DNA from: Bacteroidales bacterium M8
GTDB lineage: Bacteria; Bacteroidota; Bacteroidia; Bacteroidales; Muribaculaceae
Direction of reading: 5' to 3'
Assembly (NCBI GenBank): GCA_001689495.1
Contig: LUJS01000043.1
Span: forward strand, 1 to 64,000
Length of the DNA: 64,000 bases
The translations under genes and the position numbers were made by a program. Positions 1-7,830 of the stretch are shown piece after piece; within the stretch, counting starts at the first letter, position 1; the number at the start of each line of letters is the position of its first letter. The notes beneath the pieces were generated by a model. It did no database searches. It had not been told where the DNA came from and worked only from the letters and a program-made list of their open reading frames with translations.

Positions 1-169
1 TTCCCGGCCTCGAAGAGGTCGTACAATACGCGAGATTCGCGCGCGTGGAGATGGAATTAACGGACCTCTCCGAGGCCCAAAATTGACAATTCCACATACC
101 CCACACCTTCGCTCGTTGCCTCGCTCGATGTGGGGCTATCATTGCATCGCCGCTTCGCGGCTTGGATGG
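1..169 (+). repeat. Copy A of a ~170-bp direct repeat
   Basis: This block matches 2852-3021 in the same orientation with only scattered substitutions and a one-base length difference. By eye the identity is about nine bases in ten. It contains an internal imperfect palindrome that starts CCCCACACC (99-107) and closes with GTGGGG, followed by a GCCGC/GCGGC hairpin near 149-161. It is non-coding. Its left edge is cut by the window start, so the true length is unknown. Confidence 0.85.
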
Positions 170-230
170 CAAAACGCCCATGCGCCCCGCGCACGACGGT
201 GCCGAAACACCCATCCGCCCCGTAGGGCGT

Positions 231-372
231 GAACGACCGCGTGGCGGTCGGACGGGAATAGCCCGGGGTGAGCACGCCTTAGGTGTGCGTAACACCGGGA
301 AACGGCCCCCACCCACGGCGCGCCGTAGGTTCGCGGCAAACGTGGCGCCATCAACCGCCCATGCGCCCCGCG
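231..372 (+). repeat. GC-rich structured repeat, copy 1
   Basis: The unit begins GAACGACCGCGTGGCGGTCG, which folds as a stem of GACCGC with GCGGTC. It continues with CCCGGGGTGAGCACGCC, then GTGCGTAA and CCGGGAAA, which can form a second stem-loop around CCCGGGGT/ACCCCGGG. The first of these arms is imperfect in this copy. The unit ends in GCGCCATCAACCGC and ATGCGCCCCGCGG. Copies 2 (380-525) and 3 (3050-3165) share this order of stems. Confidence 0.8.
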
Positions 373-379
373 GATGCTT

Positions 380-525
380 GAACGACCGCGTGGCGGTCGG
401 GTGGAAATAGCCCGGGGTGAGCACGCCATAGGTGTGCGTAACCCCGGGAAAAGGCCCACCCTACCCACGGCGCGCTGTAGGTGCGCGGCAAACGTGGCGC
501 CATCAACCGCTCATGCGCCCCGCGG
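380..525 (+). repeat. GC-rich structured repeat, copy 2
   Basis: This is a tandem neighbour of copy 1 with the same two stem-loops. The CCCGGGGT arm and the ACCCCGGG arm are perfectly complementary here. It also keeps the trailing GCGCCATCAACCGC and ATGCGCCCCGCGG segments. Conservation of paired bases between copies suggests that folding, not coding, is being kept. That is an inference from three copies only. Confidence 0.8.
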
Positions 526-761
526 AGGCGGGGCACCGCTTTAATAGCCTCGGGGCTTGCCCCGAGGTATGGAGCGACCGACGATTGTTCGGGCTCCCGC
601 AGGGTGTCCGGGCCCCGCGCTAGACCTACAATCCGTGTCGTTGTCGGGGACGGCGATCAGATCCGATCACATCTCCCGAGGGTCGATGTAACCGGCTATG
701 CCAAACCCACGTCCCTACGAATGAAATAATGGTAAGTGAGAAATATATAACATAACCCATT

Positions 762-848
762 GATTCACAGCCCCGGCTATGGCCTCTCTGGAGTGAGAGG
801 CCGAATTGTAAGCCGCATAAATCCTGCCGGGGCTGTGAATCTTTTTTT
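762..848 (+). ncRNA. Structured small RNA or terminator-type leader element
   Basis: A perfect 16-bp outer stem pairs 762-777 (GATTCACAGCCCCGGC) with 826-841 and is followed directly by seven T residues (842-848). That is the form of a Rho-independent terminator. Inside the outer stem sits a second perfect hairpin, GGCCTCTC (781-788) with GAGAGGCC (795-802), around a six-base loop. A single-stranded-looking segment of about 23 bases follows. No clear promoter was found just upstream, so it could be the end of a small RNA, an attenuator in the leader of the gene at 992, or a stand-alone terminator. I could not match it to a named RNA family. Confidence 0.6.
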
Positions 849-991
849 AGAAAATTGCAATGTTTTCTTAAAATTCTGTTGCAAAAATTTGGCGATTTAA
901 AATAAATGACATATTTTTGTGTACGGCTTATAATTTTTTCTCACTCCAGACCAGACAATTCAAGTAAGTAACCTGATCAAATCATAAAGTT

Positions 992-2395
992 ATGAGAAAA
1001 ATTTTACTTTTTGCGCTTTTCCTGAGCTCGCTGCTCTGGAACGCTGCGGCGTATGCACAAGAGCGTTATCTCGAGGTGACACTGAACGAAGCCGGGACAC
1101 TGGCCGAAAAGGCGGGTCCCCAACTGAACTCAGTGAGGTATCTCGTGATCAACGGCCCGATGAACGACAACGACTTTGCCGTAATCAGGAGTGCCTGCAA
1201 TAATCGTGATGACGGAATCAAGGTGCTCGACCTGAGCGGTGCGGCTATCGTGAATAACGAGCTGCCAGACAATGCCTTAGAGCTTACCAGCAGCCTTGTC
1301 GAGGTCATTCTGCCCGAGGGGCTGACGAGGCTGGGGGCACACTTCCTGCATCAAAGCAATGTCAGGCAGATAAACATACCCTCCACTCTTACGGAGCTTG
1401 GCGAGGGGGCCTTCGAGTCTTCGCTCATATCATACAAACTCACCATCCCCGAGGGGGTGAAGGTGATTCCCAACGATGCGTTCTATGCCATGCCCTGCAT
1501 ATACAGGATTACACTGAAGGGAGCCGAGGAGATCGGCGACAATGCCTTTGCCGAAAATGGCAAGATTCAGCTGATTTGCGAAAAGCCCATCAAAAAGATA
1601 GGCAAGAAGGCTTTCTCGTATACCGGTTTTGCAGACGAGTCCATGTACCGATGGAATCTCAGTGCCGTCGAGTCGATCGGCGAGGCTGCGTTTGAGTTCT
1701 CGAATGCCAATGTCTTGTTTGGGTATGAAAATACAGGATGCGCCCTCAAGGAGATAAGCGACTATCTGAACGTCGGCAACTGCAACCAGTCTGTGTTGTG
1801 GATTTGTGACGGCGTGCAGAAAATCGGCATGGAGGCATTTGCAGGCAACCGCAACCTCAAGAGCCTCAGCTATCTCAGCAAGGATCTGGAGGAAATCGGC
1901 AAGACTGCATTCCGGAATACAGCAATCAAGGAGCTCACTCTGCCGGCCGGAATCAGTGTCATTCGTGAGGGTGCGTTCTTCGACATACCGACGCTTCAGG
2001 AGATCTATTGTCCCAGTGCAGTTCCGCCGGTCAACGAGAACGCATTCGGAGGCCTGACACCCAACGACATACCCGTCTACATCCCCGTGGGTACGCTCGA
2101 GGCATATAGCAAAGCCCCCGGGTGGGATTACTTCACCAATTTTGTCGAGCTCGCCGAGTTCCCGGGCCAGTCGGGCATCGAGGATGCCGTGGCCGACGAC
2201 GCTGACGCCGTGCGTGTCTATGCCGAGGGTGGCTGCCTGCGCATCACGGGCGTCGAGCCGGGCACACGCTATACGGTCTATACCGTCGACGGAGCCATGA
2301 TCAGCTCGGGCATCGCCGAGGCCCCCGCCGCCCTCCCCGCCGGCGCGGTCTACGTGGTCAAGGTAGACGGCAAGGGTTACAAGGTAAAGATCTGA
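992..2395 (+). CDS. Secreted leucine-rich-repeat (BspA-like) protein with T9SS-type C-terminus
   Basis: This 467-residue protein starts with a Sec signal peptide (MRKILLFALFLSSLLW through AYAQ, about residues 1-23). The middle, about 95-380, holds repeats of the LRR_5/BspA type, seen as LTIPEGVKVIPNDAF, LKGAEEIGDNAF and LPAGISVIREGAF. The last ~60 residues form a small beta-rich domain ending in VYVVKVDGKGYKVKI, which resembles a type IX secretion sorting domain. BspA-like proteins are surface adhesins or binding proteins; the ligand here is unknown. The ATG at 992 follows a long non-coding leader, and a terminator closes the gene at 2479-2514. It stands alone between two repeat mosaics. A PorU sortase is encoded at 13109, which fits T9SS export. 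Confidence 0.8.
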   Translation: MRKILLFALFLSSLLWNAAAYAQERYLEVTLNEAGTLAEKAGPQLNSVRYLVINGPMNDNDFAVIRSACNNRDDGIKVLDLSGAAIVNNELPDNALELTSSLVEVILPEGLTRLGAHFLHQSNVRQINIPSTLTELGEGAFESSLISYKLTIPEGVKVIPNDAFYAMPCIYRITLKGAEEIGDNAFAENGKIQLICEKPIKKIGKKAFSYTGFADESMYRWNLSAVESIGEAAFEFSNANVLFGYENTGCALKEISDYLNVGNCNQSVLWICDGVQKIGMEAFAGNRNLKSLSYLSKDLEEIGKTAFRNTAIKELTLPAGISVIREGAFFDIPTLQEIYCPSAVPPVNENAFGGLTPNDIPVYIPVGTLEAYSKAPGWDYFTNFVELAEFPGQSGIEDAVADDADAVRVYAEGGCLRITGVEPGTRYTVYTVDGAMISSGIAEAPAALPAGAVYVVKVDGKGYKVKI

Positions 2396-2478
2396 CAAAA
2401 GACGAGGAACGATTAAAGTTTTGGCACGGAATTGGACGGTAATACAGAATAACAGACTTTAATCCTGACTTGCATATT

Positions 2479-2514
2479 CCCCGGGCCCTGCGATTGCAGC
2501 GCCCGGGGCTTTTT
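2479..2514 (+). terminator. Terminator of the LRR gene
   Basis: CCCCGGGC (2479-2486) pairs with GCCCGGGG (2501-2508), with a 14-base loop, and is followed by C and five T residues. It lies 84 bases after the stop of the gene at 992-2395. Confidence 0.85.
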
Positions 2515-2535
2515 GTGCGCAGACCGTACGGTTCG

Positions 2536-2567
2536 GGTTATGGGGTTATAGGGTTATGGGGTTATAG
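2536..2567 (+). repeat. Four tandem copies of GGTTATRG
   Basis: The 8-base units read GGTTATGG, GGTTATAG, GGTTATGG, GGTTATAG without interruption, so they can also be read as two 16-base units. The array lies just after the LRR terminator, outside any gene. Confidence 0.9.
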
Positions 2568-2771
2568 GATAGTTTCGCCCCGCGCATGGTACCGGAATTT
2601 CGCGGTGGTGGAGCGGGTAACCCCCGACCCCCATTCGGGGGCCGGATGGGTGGGGTGGGGCGGTTTACCCCGAGGCAAGCCTCGGGGCTACGTTCCCGAG
2701 CCCCGCGCAAGGCGGGGCGGGTTGGCACCACATACACGCGGTGGAGTGGGCGACCGCGTGGAGGGATCTGA

Positions 2772-2833
2772 GCCGCGAGGCGGCGATGCAATTGTAGCCC
2801 CACATCGAGCGAGGTACGAGCGACGGTGTGGGG
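2772..2833 (-). repeat. Inverted copy of the CCCCACACC block
   Basis: Read on the minus strand this block matches 2951-3013 (and 99-161 in copy A), from CCCCACACC through TCGCTCGATGTGGGG to GCATCGCCGC. The inverted pair is separated by about 117 bases and could fold as a very long cruciform or RNA stem. Confidence 0.8.
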
Positions 2834-2851
2834 TGGGTTGGATTCATCACG

Positions 2852-3021
2852 TCCCCGGCCTCGAAGAGGTCGTACAATACGCGAGGTTCGCGCGCGTGGG
2901 GATGGAATTAACGGACCTCTCCGAGGCCCATAATTGTCACCCCCCACATACCCCACACCATCGCTCGTTGCCTCGCTCGATGTGGGGCTATCATTGCATC
3001 GCCGCTTCGCGGCTTGGATGG
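2852..3021 (+). repeat. Copy B of the ~170-bp direct repeat
   Basis: This is the same-orientation match to 1-169. The two copies flank the LRR gene, its leader element and its terminator. That arrangement could come from duplication, or from insertion of related mosaic elements on both sides. Confidence 0.85.
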
Positions 3022-3049
3022 AACAACGCAAGCCCCGTGGGAGCGGGGG

Positions 3050-3165
3050 CGACCGCGTGGCGGTCGGGCGGGAATAGCCCGGGGTGAGCACGCCATAGGT
3101 GTGCGTAACCCCGGGAAACGGCACCCCCACCCAACGGTGCGCCGTAGGTGCGCGGCAATCGCGGC
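3050..3165 (+). repeat. GC-rich structured repeat, copy 3
   Basis: It has the same order of stem-loops as the copies at 231 and 380: GACCGC/GCGGTC, then the CCCGGGGT/ACCCCGGG pair, then a GTGCGCCGTAGGTGCGCGG segment. After that the sequence diverges from copies 1 and 2. Confidence 0.8.
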
Positions 3166-3321
3166 CGGATTTTTTCGCGGTGGCGGGGCGGGTGGGCATC
3201 GCGGGACGACGGGAGCGCTGCTCCCTGAACTTGGAAGGGAGTTTCTGAGGATGCGAGGGGCGGTTGCGTCCCTATGAGGGAAAATAACCCTGTGTACCCA
3301 TTCCACATACATTATAAAATA

Positions 3322-3357
3322 ACAGTCTCCGGCCATTGTGGTATGACCGGAGACTGT
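3322..3357 (-). terminator. Terminator of tRNA-Pro
   Basis: An 11-bp perfect stem (3322-3332 with 3347-3357) has a 14-base loop. On the minus strand it is followed by TTATTTTATAA, suitable as a U-rich tail, and lies just downstream of the tRNA 3' end. Confidence 0.75.
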
Positions 3358-3373
3358 CGGCATCTCCAAATTC

Positions 3374-3451
3374 TGGTCGGGGTGGCGAGATTCGAACTCG
3401 CGACCCCCTGCTCCCAAAGCAGGTGCGCTAACCGGACTGCGCTACGCCCCG
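3374..3451 (-). tRNA. tRNA-Pro (anticodon TGG)
   Basis: On the minus strand the sequence folds as a cloverleaf. The acceptor arm starts CGGGGCG and ends in CCCCG plus A and an encoded CCA. The D arm is AGCGCAGTCCGGTTAGCGC. The anticodon stem CCTGC/GCAGG closes the loop TTTGGGA, and the T loop is GTTCGAATC. The anticodon TGG reads proline codons. One C-A mismatch lies in the acceptor stem. Its promoter (3478-3508) and terminator (3322-3357) are both visible, so it is transcribed alone, divergent from the ilv operon. Confidence 0.95.
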
Positions 3452-3477
3452 ATGTGGCCCGTGGTATTGAGCCGCTG

Positions 3478-3508
3478 CAAAGTTACGCACTTTTTGTGAT
3501 TCGGCCAA
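3478..3508 (-). promoter_or_regulatory. Promoter of tRNA-Pro
   Basis: On the minus strand TTG (3508-3506) is separated by exactly 20 bases from TAACTTTG (3485-3478), the Bacteroidetes primary sigma factor pattern. The predicted start is near 3471, about 20 bases before the tRNA. Confidence 0.8.
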
Positions 3509-3565
3509 ATTTTTTCGCTTTTCAACACTTTTTATGGTCTGTTTGTTAATTATAGGCGAGGAAAT

Positions 3566-3596
3566 TTGTGTTTTACAACATATTTTTATAGTTTTG
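3566..3596 (+). promoter_or_regulatory. Promoter of the ilv operon
   Basis: TTG at 3566-3568, 20 bases, then TAGTTTTG at 3589-3596 match the Bacteroidetes promoter pattern. Transcription should start near 3603, giving a leader of about 44 bases before ilvD. That is too short for a leader-peptide attenuator, and none is seen. Confidence 0.8.
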
Positions 3597-3646
3597 CAAA
3601 ATATTCTAATATTTCGACGTTTGAAATCTTCAATTCGTAAAGAATT

Positions 3647-5476
3647 ATGAGCATACCCTTAAGAAGCGCAACCAGCACCGAGGGGCGCCGCATGGCCGGA
3701 GCCCGTGCCCTGTGGCGTGCCAACGGCATGAAAGAGGAGCAGCTGGGGCGTCCGATCATTGCCGTGGTCAATTCGTTCACTCAGTTCGTGCCGGGTCACA
3801 CGCACCTGCACGAGGTGGGGCAGACCGTCAAGCAGGAGATCGAGAAGCTGGGCTGTTTTGCGGCCGAGTTCAACACCATTGCCATTGACGACGGCATTGC
3901 CATGGGGCATGACGGCATGTTGTATTCGCTGCCGTCGCGCGACCTGATCGCCGACTCGATTGAGTATATGGTCAACGCGCACAAGGCCGACGCCATGGTG
4001 TGCATATCGAACTGCGACAAGGTGACGCCCGGCATGCTGATGGCCGCCATGCGCCTGAACATCCCCGCGATATTCGTTTCGGGCGGGCCGATGGAGGCTG
4101 GCCGCGTGGACGACCGCGAGGTGGATCTGGTGGACATCATGGTCGAGAGCGCCGACGAGAGCGTGGCCGACGCCGTGGTGGACAAGCTGGAGCGCCACGG
4201 GTGTCCCACCTGCGGGTCGTGCTCGGGCATGTTCACGGCCAATTCGATGAACTCGCTCAACGAGGCCATCGGCCTTGCCCTGCCGGGCAACGGCACGGTG
4301 GTGGCCACCCATGCCAACCGCACCGAGCTGTTCCGCAAGGCCGCGCGCCGCATCGTCGAGAACGCATACGCATACTATCGCGACGGCGACACGTCGGTGC
4401 TGCCGCGCTCGATAGCCACCCGTCAGGCCATGCTCAACGCCATGACGCTCGACATCGCCATGGGCGGGTCGACCAACACGGTGCTGCACCTGCTGGCCAT
4501 AGCCAACGAGGCCGGGGCCGACTTCACGATGGACGACATAGACCGTCTGTCGCGCCGCACGCCGGTGCTGTGCAAGGTGGCGCCCAACTCGCGCTATCAC
4601 ATCCAGGACGTCAACCGCGCCGGCGGCATCCTGTCGATAATGAAGGAGCTGGCCGACGGCGGCCTGCTCGACACATCGGTGGGCCGTGTCGACGGCCTGA
4701 CGCTGGCGCAGGCCATCGACCGCTGGGCAGTGGGCGGCAAGGAGTTCTCGGAAGAGGCCGAGGAGCTGTGGAAGAGCGCTCCCGGCAACCGCCGCACCAC
4801 GCGCATGGGCGACCAGATGAGCTATTACGCGGAGCTCGACACCGACCGCGCCGGCGGCTGCATCCGCGACATGGCCCACGCCTATGTCGCCGACGGCGGT
4901 CTGGCGGTGCTCAAGGGCAATATCGCTCAGGACGGCTGCGTGGTCAAGACCGCCGGCGTGGACGAGTCGATATTCCGTTTCGAGGGACCCGCAAAGGTGT
5001 TCAACTCGCAGGAGGCTGCCGTCGACGGCATATTGCGCGGCGACGTGCGCAGCGGCGACGTGGTGGTGATAACCCACGAGGGCCCCAAGGGCGGCCCCGG
5101 AATGCAGGAAATGCTGTATCCCACATCGTACATAAAGAGCAAGCATCTGGGCAAGGAGTGCGCCCTGATAACCGACGGCCGATTCTCGGGAGGCACCTCG
5201 GGACTGTCGATAGGGCACATATCGCCCGAGGCGGCGGCCGGAGGCAACATCGGTCTGGTGCGCGACGGCGACATCATAGCCATCGACATCCCGGCCCGCA
5301 CGATAGAGGTGCGCCTCAGCGACGACGAGCTCGCCGCCCGCCGCCGCGAGGAGGAGGCCCGCGGAGCCGAAGCCTTCAGCCCCCGTGGCCGCGACAGGGT
5401 CGTGAGCCGTGCCCTGCGCGCATACGCCTCGATGGTCACGTCTGCCGACAAGGGCGGCGTGCGTCAGGTGCCCTGA
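3647..5476 (+). CDS. ilvD: Dihydroxy-acid dehydratase
   Basis: IlvD removes water from 2,3-dihydroxy-isovalerate and 2,3-dihydroxy-3-methylvalerate to give the 2-keto acids of valine and isoleucine, using an iron-sulfur cluster in the cytosol. The 609 residues match the usual family length. Visible signatures are the metal-binding DDGIAMGHDGM segment (D81), the cluster cysteines in SNCDKVTPGM (C123) and CGSCSGMFTANSMN (C192), and the late GRFSGGTSGLSIGHISPEA motif. The ATG at 3647 gives the standard N-terminus MSIPLRSATSTEG. It is the first gene of ilvD-ilvB-ilvN-thioesterase-ilvC, about 60 bases before ilvB. Confidence 0.98.
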   Translation: MSIPLRSATSTEGRRMAGARALWRANGMKEEQLGRPIIAVVNSFTQFVPGHTHLHEVGQTVKQEIEKLGCFAAEFNTIAIDDGIAMGHDGMLYSLPSRDLIADSIEYMVNAHKADAMVCISNCDKVTPGMLMAAMRLNIPAIFVSGGPMEAGRVDDREVDLVDIMVESADESVADAVVDKLERHGCPTCGSCSGMFTANSMNSLNEAIGLALPGNGTVVATHANRTELFRKAARRIVENAYAYYRDGDTSVLPRSIATRQAMLNAMTLDIAMGGSTNTVLHLLAIANEAGADFTMDDIDRLSRRTPVLCKVAPNSRYHIQDVNRAGGILSIMKELADGGLLDTSVGRVDGLTLAQAIDRWAVGGKEFSEEAEELWKSAPGNRRTTRMGDQMSYYAELDTDRAGGCIRDMAHAYVADGGLAVLKGNIAQDGCVVKTAGVDESIFRFEGPAKVFNSQEAAVDGILRGDVRSGDVVVITHEGPKGGPGMQEMLYPTSYIKSKHLGKECALITDGRFSGGTSGLSIGHISPEAAAGGNIGLVRDGDIIAIDIPARTIEVRLSDDELAARRREEEARGAEAFSPRGRDRVVSRALRAYASMVTSADKGGVRQVP

Positions 5477-5536
5477 ACCAGTTAACCCCCGACACTCATC
5501 ACACACAATAATCTCCTCAACCCTCATACACACATC

Positions 5537-7258
5537 ATGAACCAGACCATCACAGGAGCCGAGGCAATGTGCCGCGCACTGATAGCCGAAGGGACAGACC
5601 TCATGTTCGGCTATCCGGGCGGAGCTATCATGTCGTTCTACGACCAGCTCTATCACTATCAGGACAAACTCCGCCACATACTGACCCGCCACGAGCAGGG
5701 AGCCATCCATGCCGCACAGGGCTTTGCCCGCGCGTCGGGCAGGGTCGGCGTGGTCTGCGTCACCTCCGGGCCGGCGGCCACCAACGTCATCACCGGCCTG
5801 AGCGACGCCACCGTCGACTCGACGCCACTCGTGGTCATCACGGGTCAGGTGGGCGTGGCCTCGCTGGGCACCGACGCCTTTCAGGAGACCGACGTGGTGG
5901 GCATCACCCAGCCCATCACCAAGTGGGCCTATCAGATACGCTCGGCCGAGGAGATAGCTTGGGCCGTGGCAAGGGCCTTCTACATCGCCTCGACGGGACG
6001 TCCCGGCCCCGTGGTGCTCGACTTCACCAAAGACGCCCAGCTGGGCATGGTCGAGTGGAACTACAAGCGCATCAACTACATACGCTCGTACAACCCCGAT
6101 CCCGACCTGAATCCCGGGTCGATAGCCGAGGCCGCCTCGCTGCTCAACCGCGCCAAGCGCCCCCTCATCATAGCCGGACACGGCGTGACCATATCGGGCG
6201 CCGAGGCCGAGCTGGCCGCACTGGCCGAGAAGGCCGACATCCCCGTGGCCACGACCCTGCTGGGCCTGTCGGCCATCCCCACGGGCCATCCCCTCAACAA
6301 GGGCATGGTGGGAATGCACGGCAACATCGCGCCCAACATGCTCACCAACAGCGCCGACGTCATCATGGCCATAGGCATGCGCTTTGACGACCGCGTCACC
6401 GGCATCACCGAGCGCTATGCCCCGCAGGCGCACATCATACACATCGACATCGACGAGGCCGAGTTCAACAAGAACATACGCTCGCAGACACACATCCACG
6501 GCGACGCCCGCAAGGCGCTGGCCGCCATGCTGCCGCTGGTCAACAAGTCGAGCCGCGGGTCGTGGCTGGCCGAGTTCGACGCTCCGCGCCGCACCGAGGA
6601 GACCGAGGTGATGGAGCGCGAGCTGAACCCCGCCGACACCCCCGACGGCATGATGCGCATGGGCGAGGTGATAGCGGCCGTGGCCGAGGCCTCGGGCGGA
6701 CGCGGCATCACCGTGACCGACGTGGGCCAGAACCAGATGATGGCCGCCAGATATTCGGACTACCGCCGTCCGCGCAGCTTCATATCGTCGGGCGGACTCG
6801 GCACCATGGGCTTCTGCCTCCCGGCGGCCATAGGCGCCAAGATCGGAGCCCCGGACAGGGACGTGTTCGCCTTCATGGGCGACGGCGGATTCCAGATGAC
6901 CATGCAGGAGCTCGGCACCATCATGGACTATGGCATCCCGGTCAAGGTTATAATACTCAACAACAACTTTCTGGGCAACGTGCGCCAGTGGCAGGCCATG
7001 TTCTTCGGGTCGAGATTCTCGGCCACGCCGCTGCTCAATCCCGACTTCCGCATGATCTCCGAGGCATACGGCATACCGGCCGAGGATGTCACGTCGCGCA
7101 GCCAGCTCAAGGATGCCGTGGGGCGCATGGTCGCCTCGGAGAGCGCCTATCTGCTCAACGTCAACATCGAGCCCACCGATATGGTCTTCCCGATGGTGGC
7201 CCCCGGATGCGCCATAGACGACATACTCATCAACATCAACGACAAATATAAACTCTGA
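5537..7258 (+). CDS. ilvB: Acetolactate synthase, large (catalytic) subunit
   Basis: This thiamine-diphosphate enzyme condenses pyruvate with pyruvate or 2-ketobutyrate, the first common step of valine, leucine and isoleucine synthesis. The 573 residues show the N-terminal pyrimidine-binding domain with the catalytic glutamate in RHEQGA (E53), a central domain, and the C-terminal diphosphate-binding motif starting GDG (residues 448-450) and ending in LNNNFLGNVRQWQ. The length is normal for the family. The small subunit follows after five bases, so both subunits are made together. It belongs to the operon that starts at ilvD. Confidence 0.97.
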   Translation: MNQTITGAEAMCRALIAEGTDLMFGYPGGAIMSFYDQLYHYQDKLRHILTRHEQGAIHAAQGFARASGRVGVVCVTSGPAATNVITGLSDATVDSTPLVVITGQVGVASLGTDAFQETDVVGITQPITKWAYQIRSAEEIAWAVARAFYIASTGRPGPVVLDFTKDAQLGMVEWNYKRINYIRSYNPDPDLNPGSIAEAASLLNRAKRPLIIAGHGVTISGAEAELAALAEKADIPVATTLLGLSAIPTGHPLNKGMVGMHGNIAPNMLTNSADVIMAIGMRFDDRVTGITERYAPQAHIIHIDIDEAEFNKNIRSQTHIHGDARKALAAMLPLVNKSSRGSWLAEFDAPRRTEETEVMERELNPADTPDGMMRMGEVIAAVAEASGGRGITVTDVGQNQMMAARYSDYRRPRSFISSGGLGTMGFCLPAAIGAKIGAPDRDVFAFMGDGGFQMTMQELGTIMDYGIPVKVIILNNNFLGNVRQWQAMFFGSRFSATPLLNPDFRMISEAYGIPAEDVTSRSQLKDAVGRMVASESAYLLNVNIEPTDMVFPMVAPGCAIDDILININDKYKL

Positions 7259-7263
7259 GCCCC

Positions 7264-7830
7264 ATGCAGCAGCAATTATTCACCATCAGCGTCTTCACCG
7301 AGAATCAGGTCGGGCTCCTGAACCGCATCTCGATCATCTTCACCCGCCGCGGCCTCAACCTCGAGAGCGTATCGTCGAGCGCCAGCGCCGTCAACGGCAT
7401 ACACAAGATGAACTTCTCGCTGCGGTCGGACCGCGCCACGCTCGAGAAAGTGATAAAGCAGATCGAGAAGTGCATCGACGTGCTCAGGGCATACCTCTAT
7501 ACCGACGACGAGATAGTCTATCAGGAGATAGCACTCTACAAGGTGCCCACGCTGAAACTGCTCGACGAGCCCAACCTCGAGCGCATCATACGCGAGCACA
7601 ACGCCCGCATACTCGAGATTACGCGCGACTATACCGTCATCGAGAAGACCGGCCACGAGACAGAGACACAGGCCCTCTACGAGCTGCTGGCGCAGTATGA
7701 CATACAGCAGTTCATACGCTCGGGGCGCATCTGCGTCACAAAATCGCCCACCGAGCATCTGGCCCACTTCCTCGAGACACAGGAGGCCCGCCGCGCCAGA
7801 ACAGAAGAAAACGAAACCCCCGACGAATGA
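7264..7830 (+). CDS. ilvN: Acetolactate synthase, small (regulatory) subunit
   Basis: The 188-residue protein carries an N-terminal ACT domain (about 5-80, with VFTENQVGLLNRISIIFTRR and NLESVSSS) and the C-terminal small-subunit domain (ELLAQYDIQQFIRSGRICV). ACT domains of this family bind valine and mediate feedback inhibition of the large subunit. It lies five bases after ilvB. Its last four bases overlap the start of the acyl-ACP thioesterase (ATGA), which implies coupled translation. Confidence 0.95.
   Translation: MQQQLFTISVFTENQVGLLNRISIIFTRRGLNLESVSSSASAVNGIHKMNFSLRSDRATLEKVIKQIEKCIDVLRAYLYTDDEIVYQEIALYKVPTLKLLDEPNLERIIREHNARILEITRDYTVIEKTGHETETQALYELLAQYDIQQFIRSGRICVTKSPTEHLAHFLETQEARRARTEENETPDE

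Larger units (their letters stand above)
1..991. other. Non-coding GC-rich repeat mosaic and leader region
   Basis: No credible gene is seen in this 991-base stretch. Short open frames exist in all directions, but they follow the repeat units and do not look like proteins. About 1-525 is made of repeat blocks that recur at 2772-3165. A perfect 9-bp inverted repeat (CCTCGGGGC, 548-556, and its complement, 559-567) follows. The strongly structured element at 762-848 comes next, then an AT-rich leader to the leucine-rich-repeat gene. A loose -7 like box (TAATTTTT) is visible at 931-938, but no well-spaced -33 TTG. Confidence 0.7.
2396..3373. other. Non-coding repeat mosaic between LRR gene and tRNA-Pro
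   Basis: After the LRR terminator this stretch holds a short GGTTAT tandem repeat, an inverted repeat (2668-2676 with 2679-2687), inverted and direct copies of the blocks seen at 1-525, and the tRNA-Pro terminator hairpin. Open frames of up to ~217 codons cross it on both strands. They are built of repeat units and lack start context or domain signs, so no gene is called. Confidence 0.7.

Noticed and set aside
2470..3199. Overlapping ~205-217-codon frames in the repeat mosaic
   Set aside because: Both strands stay open only because the GC-rich repeats lack stops. The translations follow repeat units and show no domain, signal peptide or promoter.
3659..6499. 946-codon open frame on the minus strand
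   Set aside because: It is the antisense shadow of ilvD and ilvB, whose plus-strand proteins have full family motifs. High GC removes stop codons on the opposite strand.
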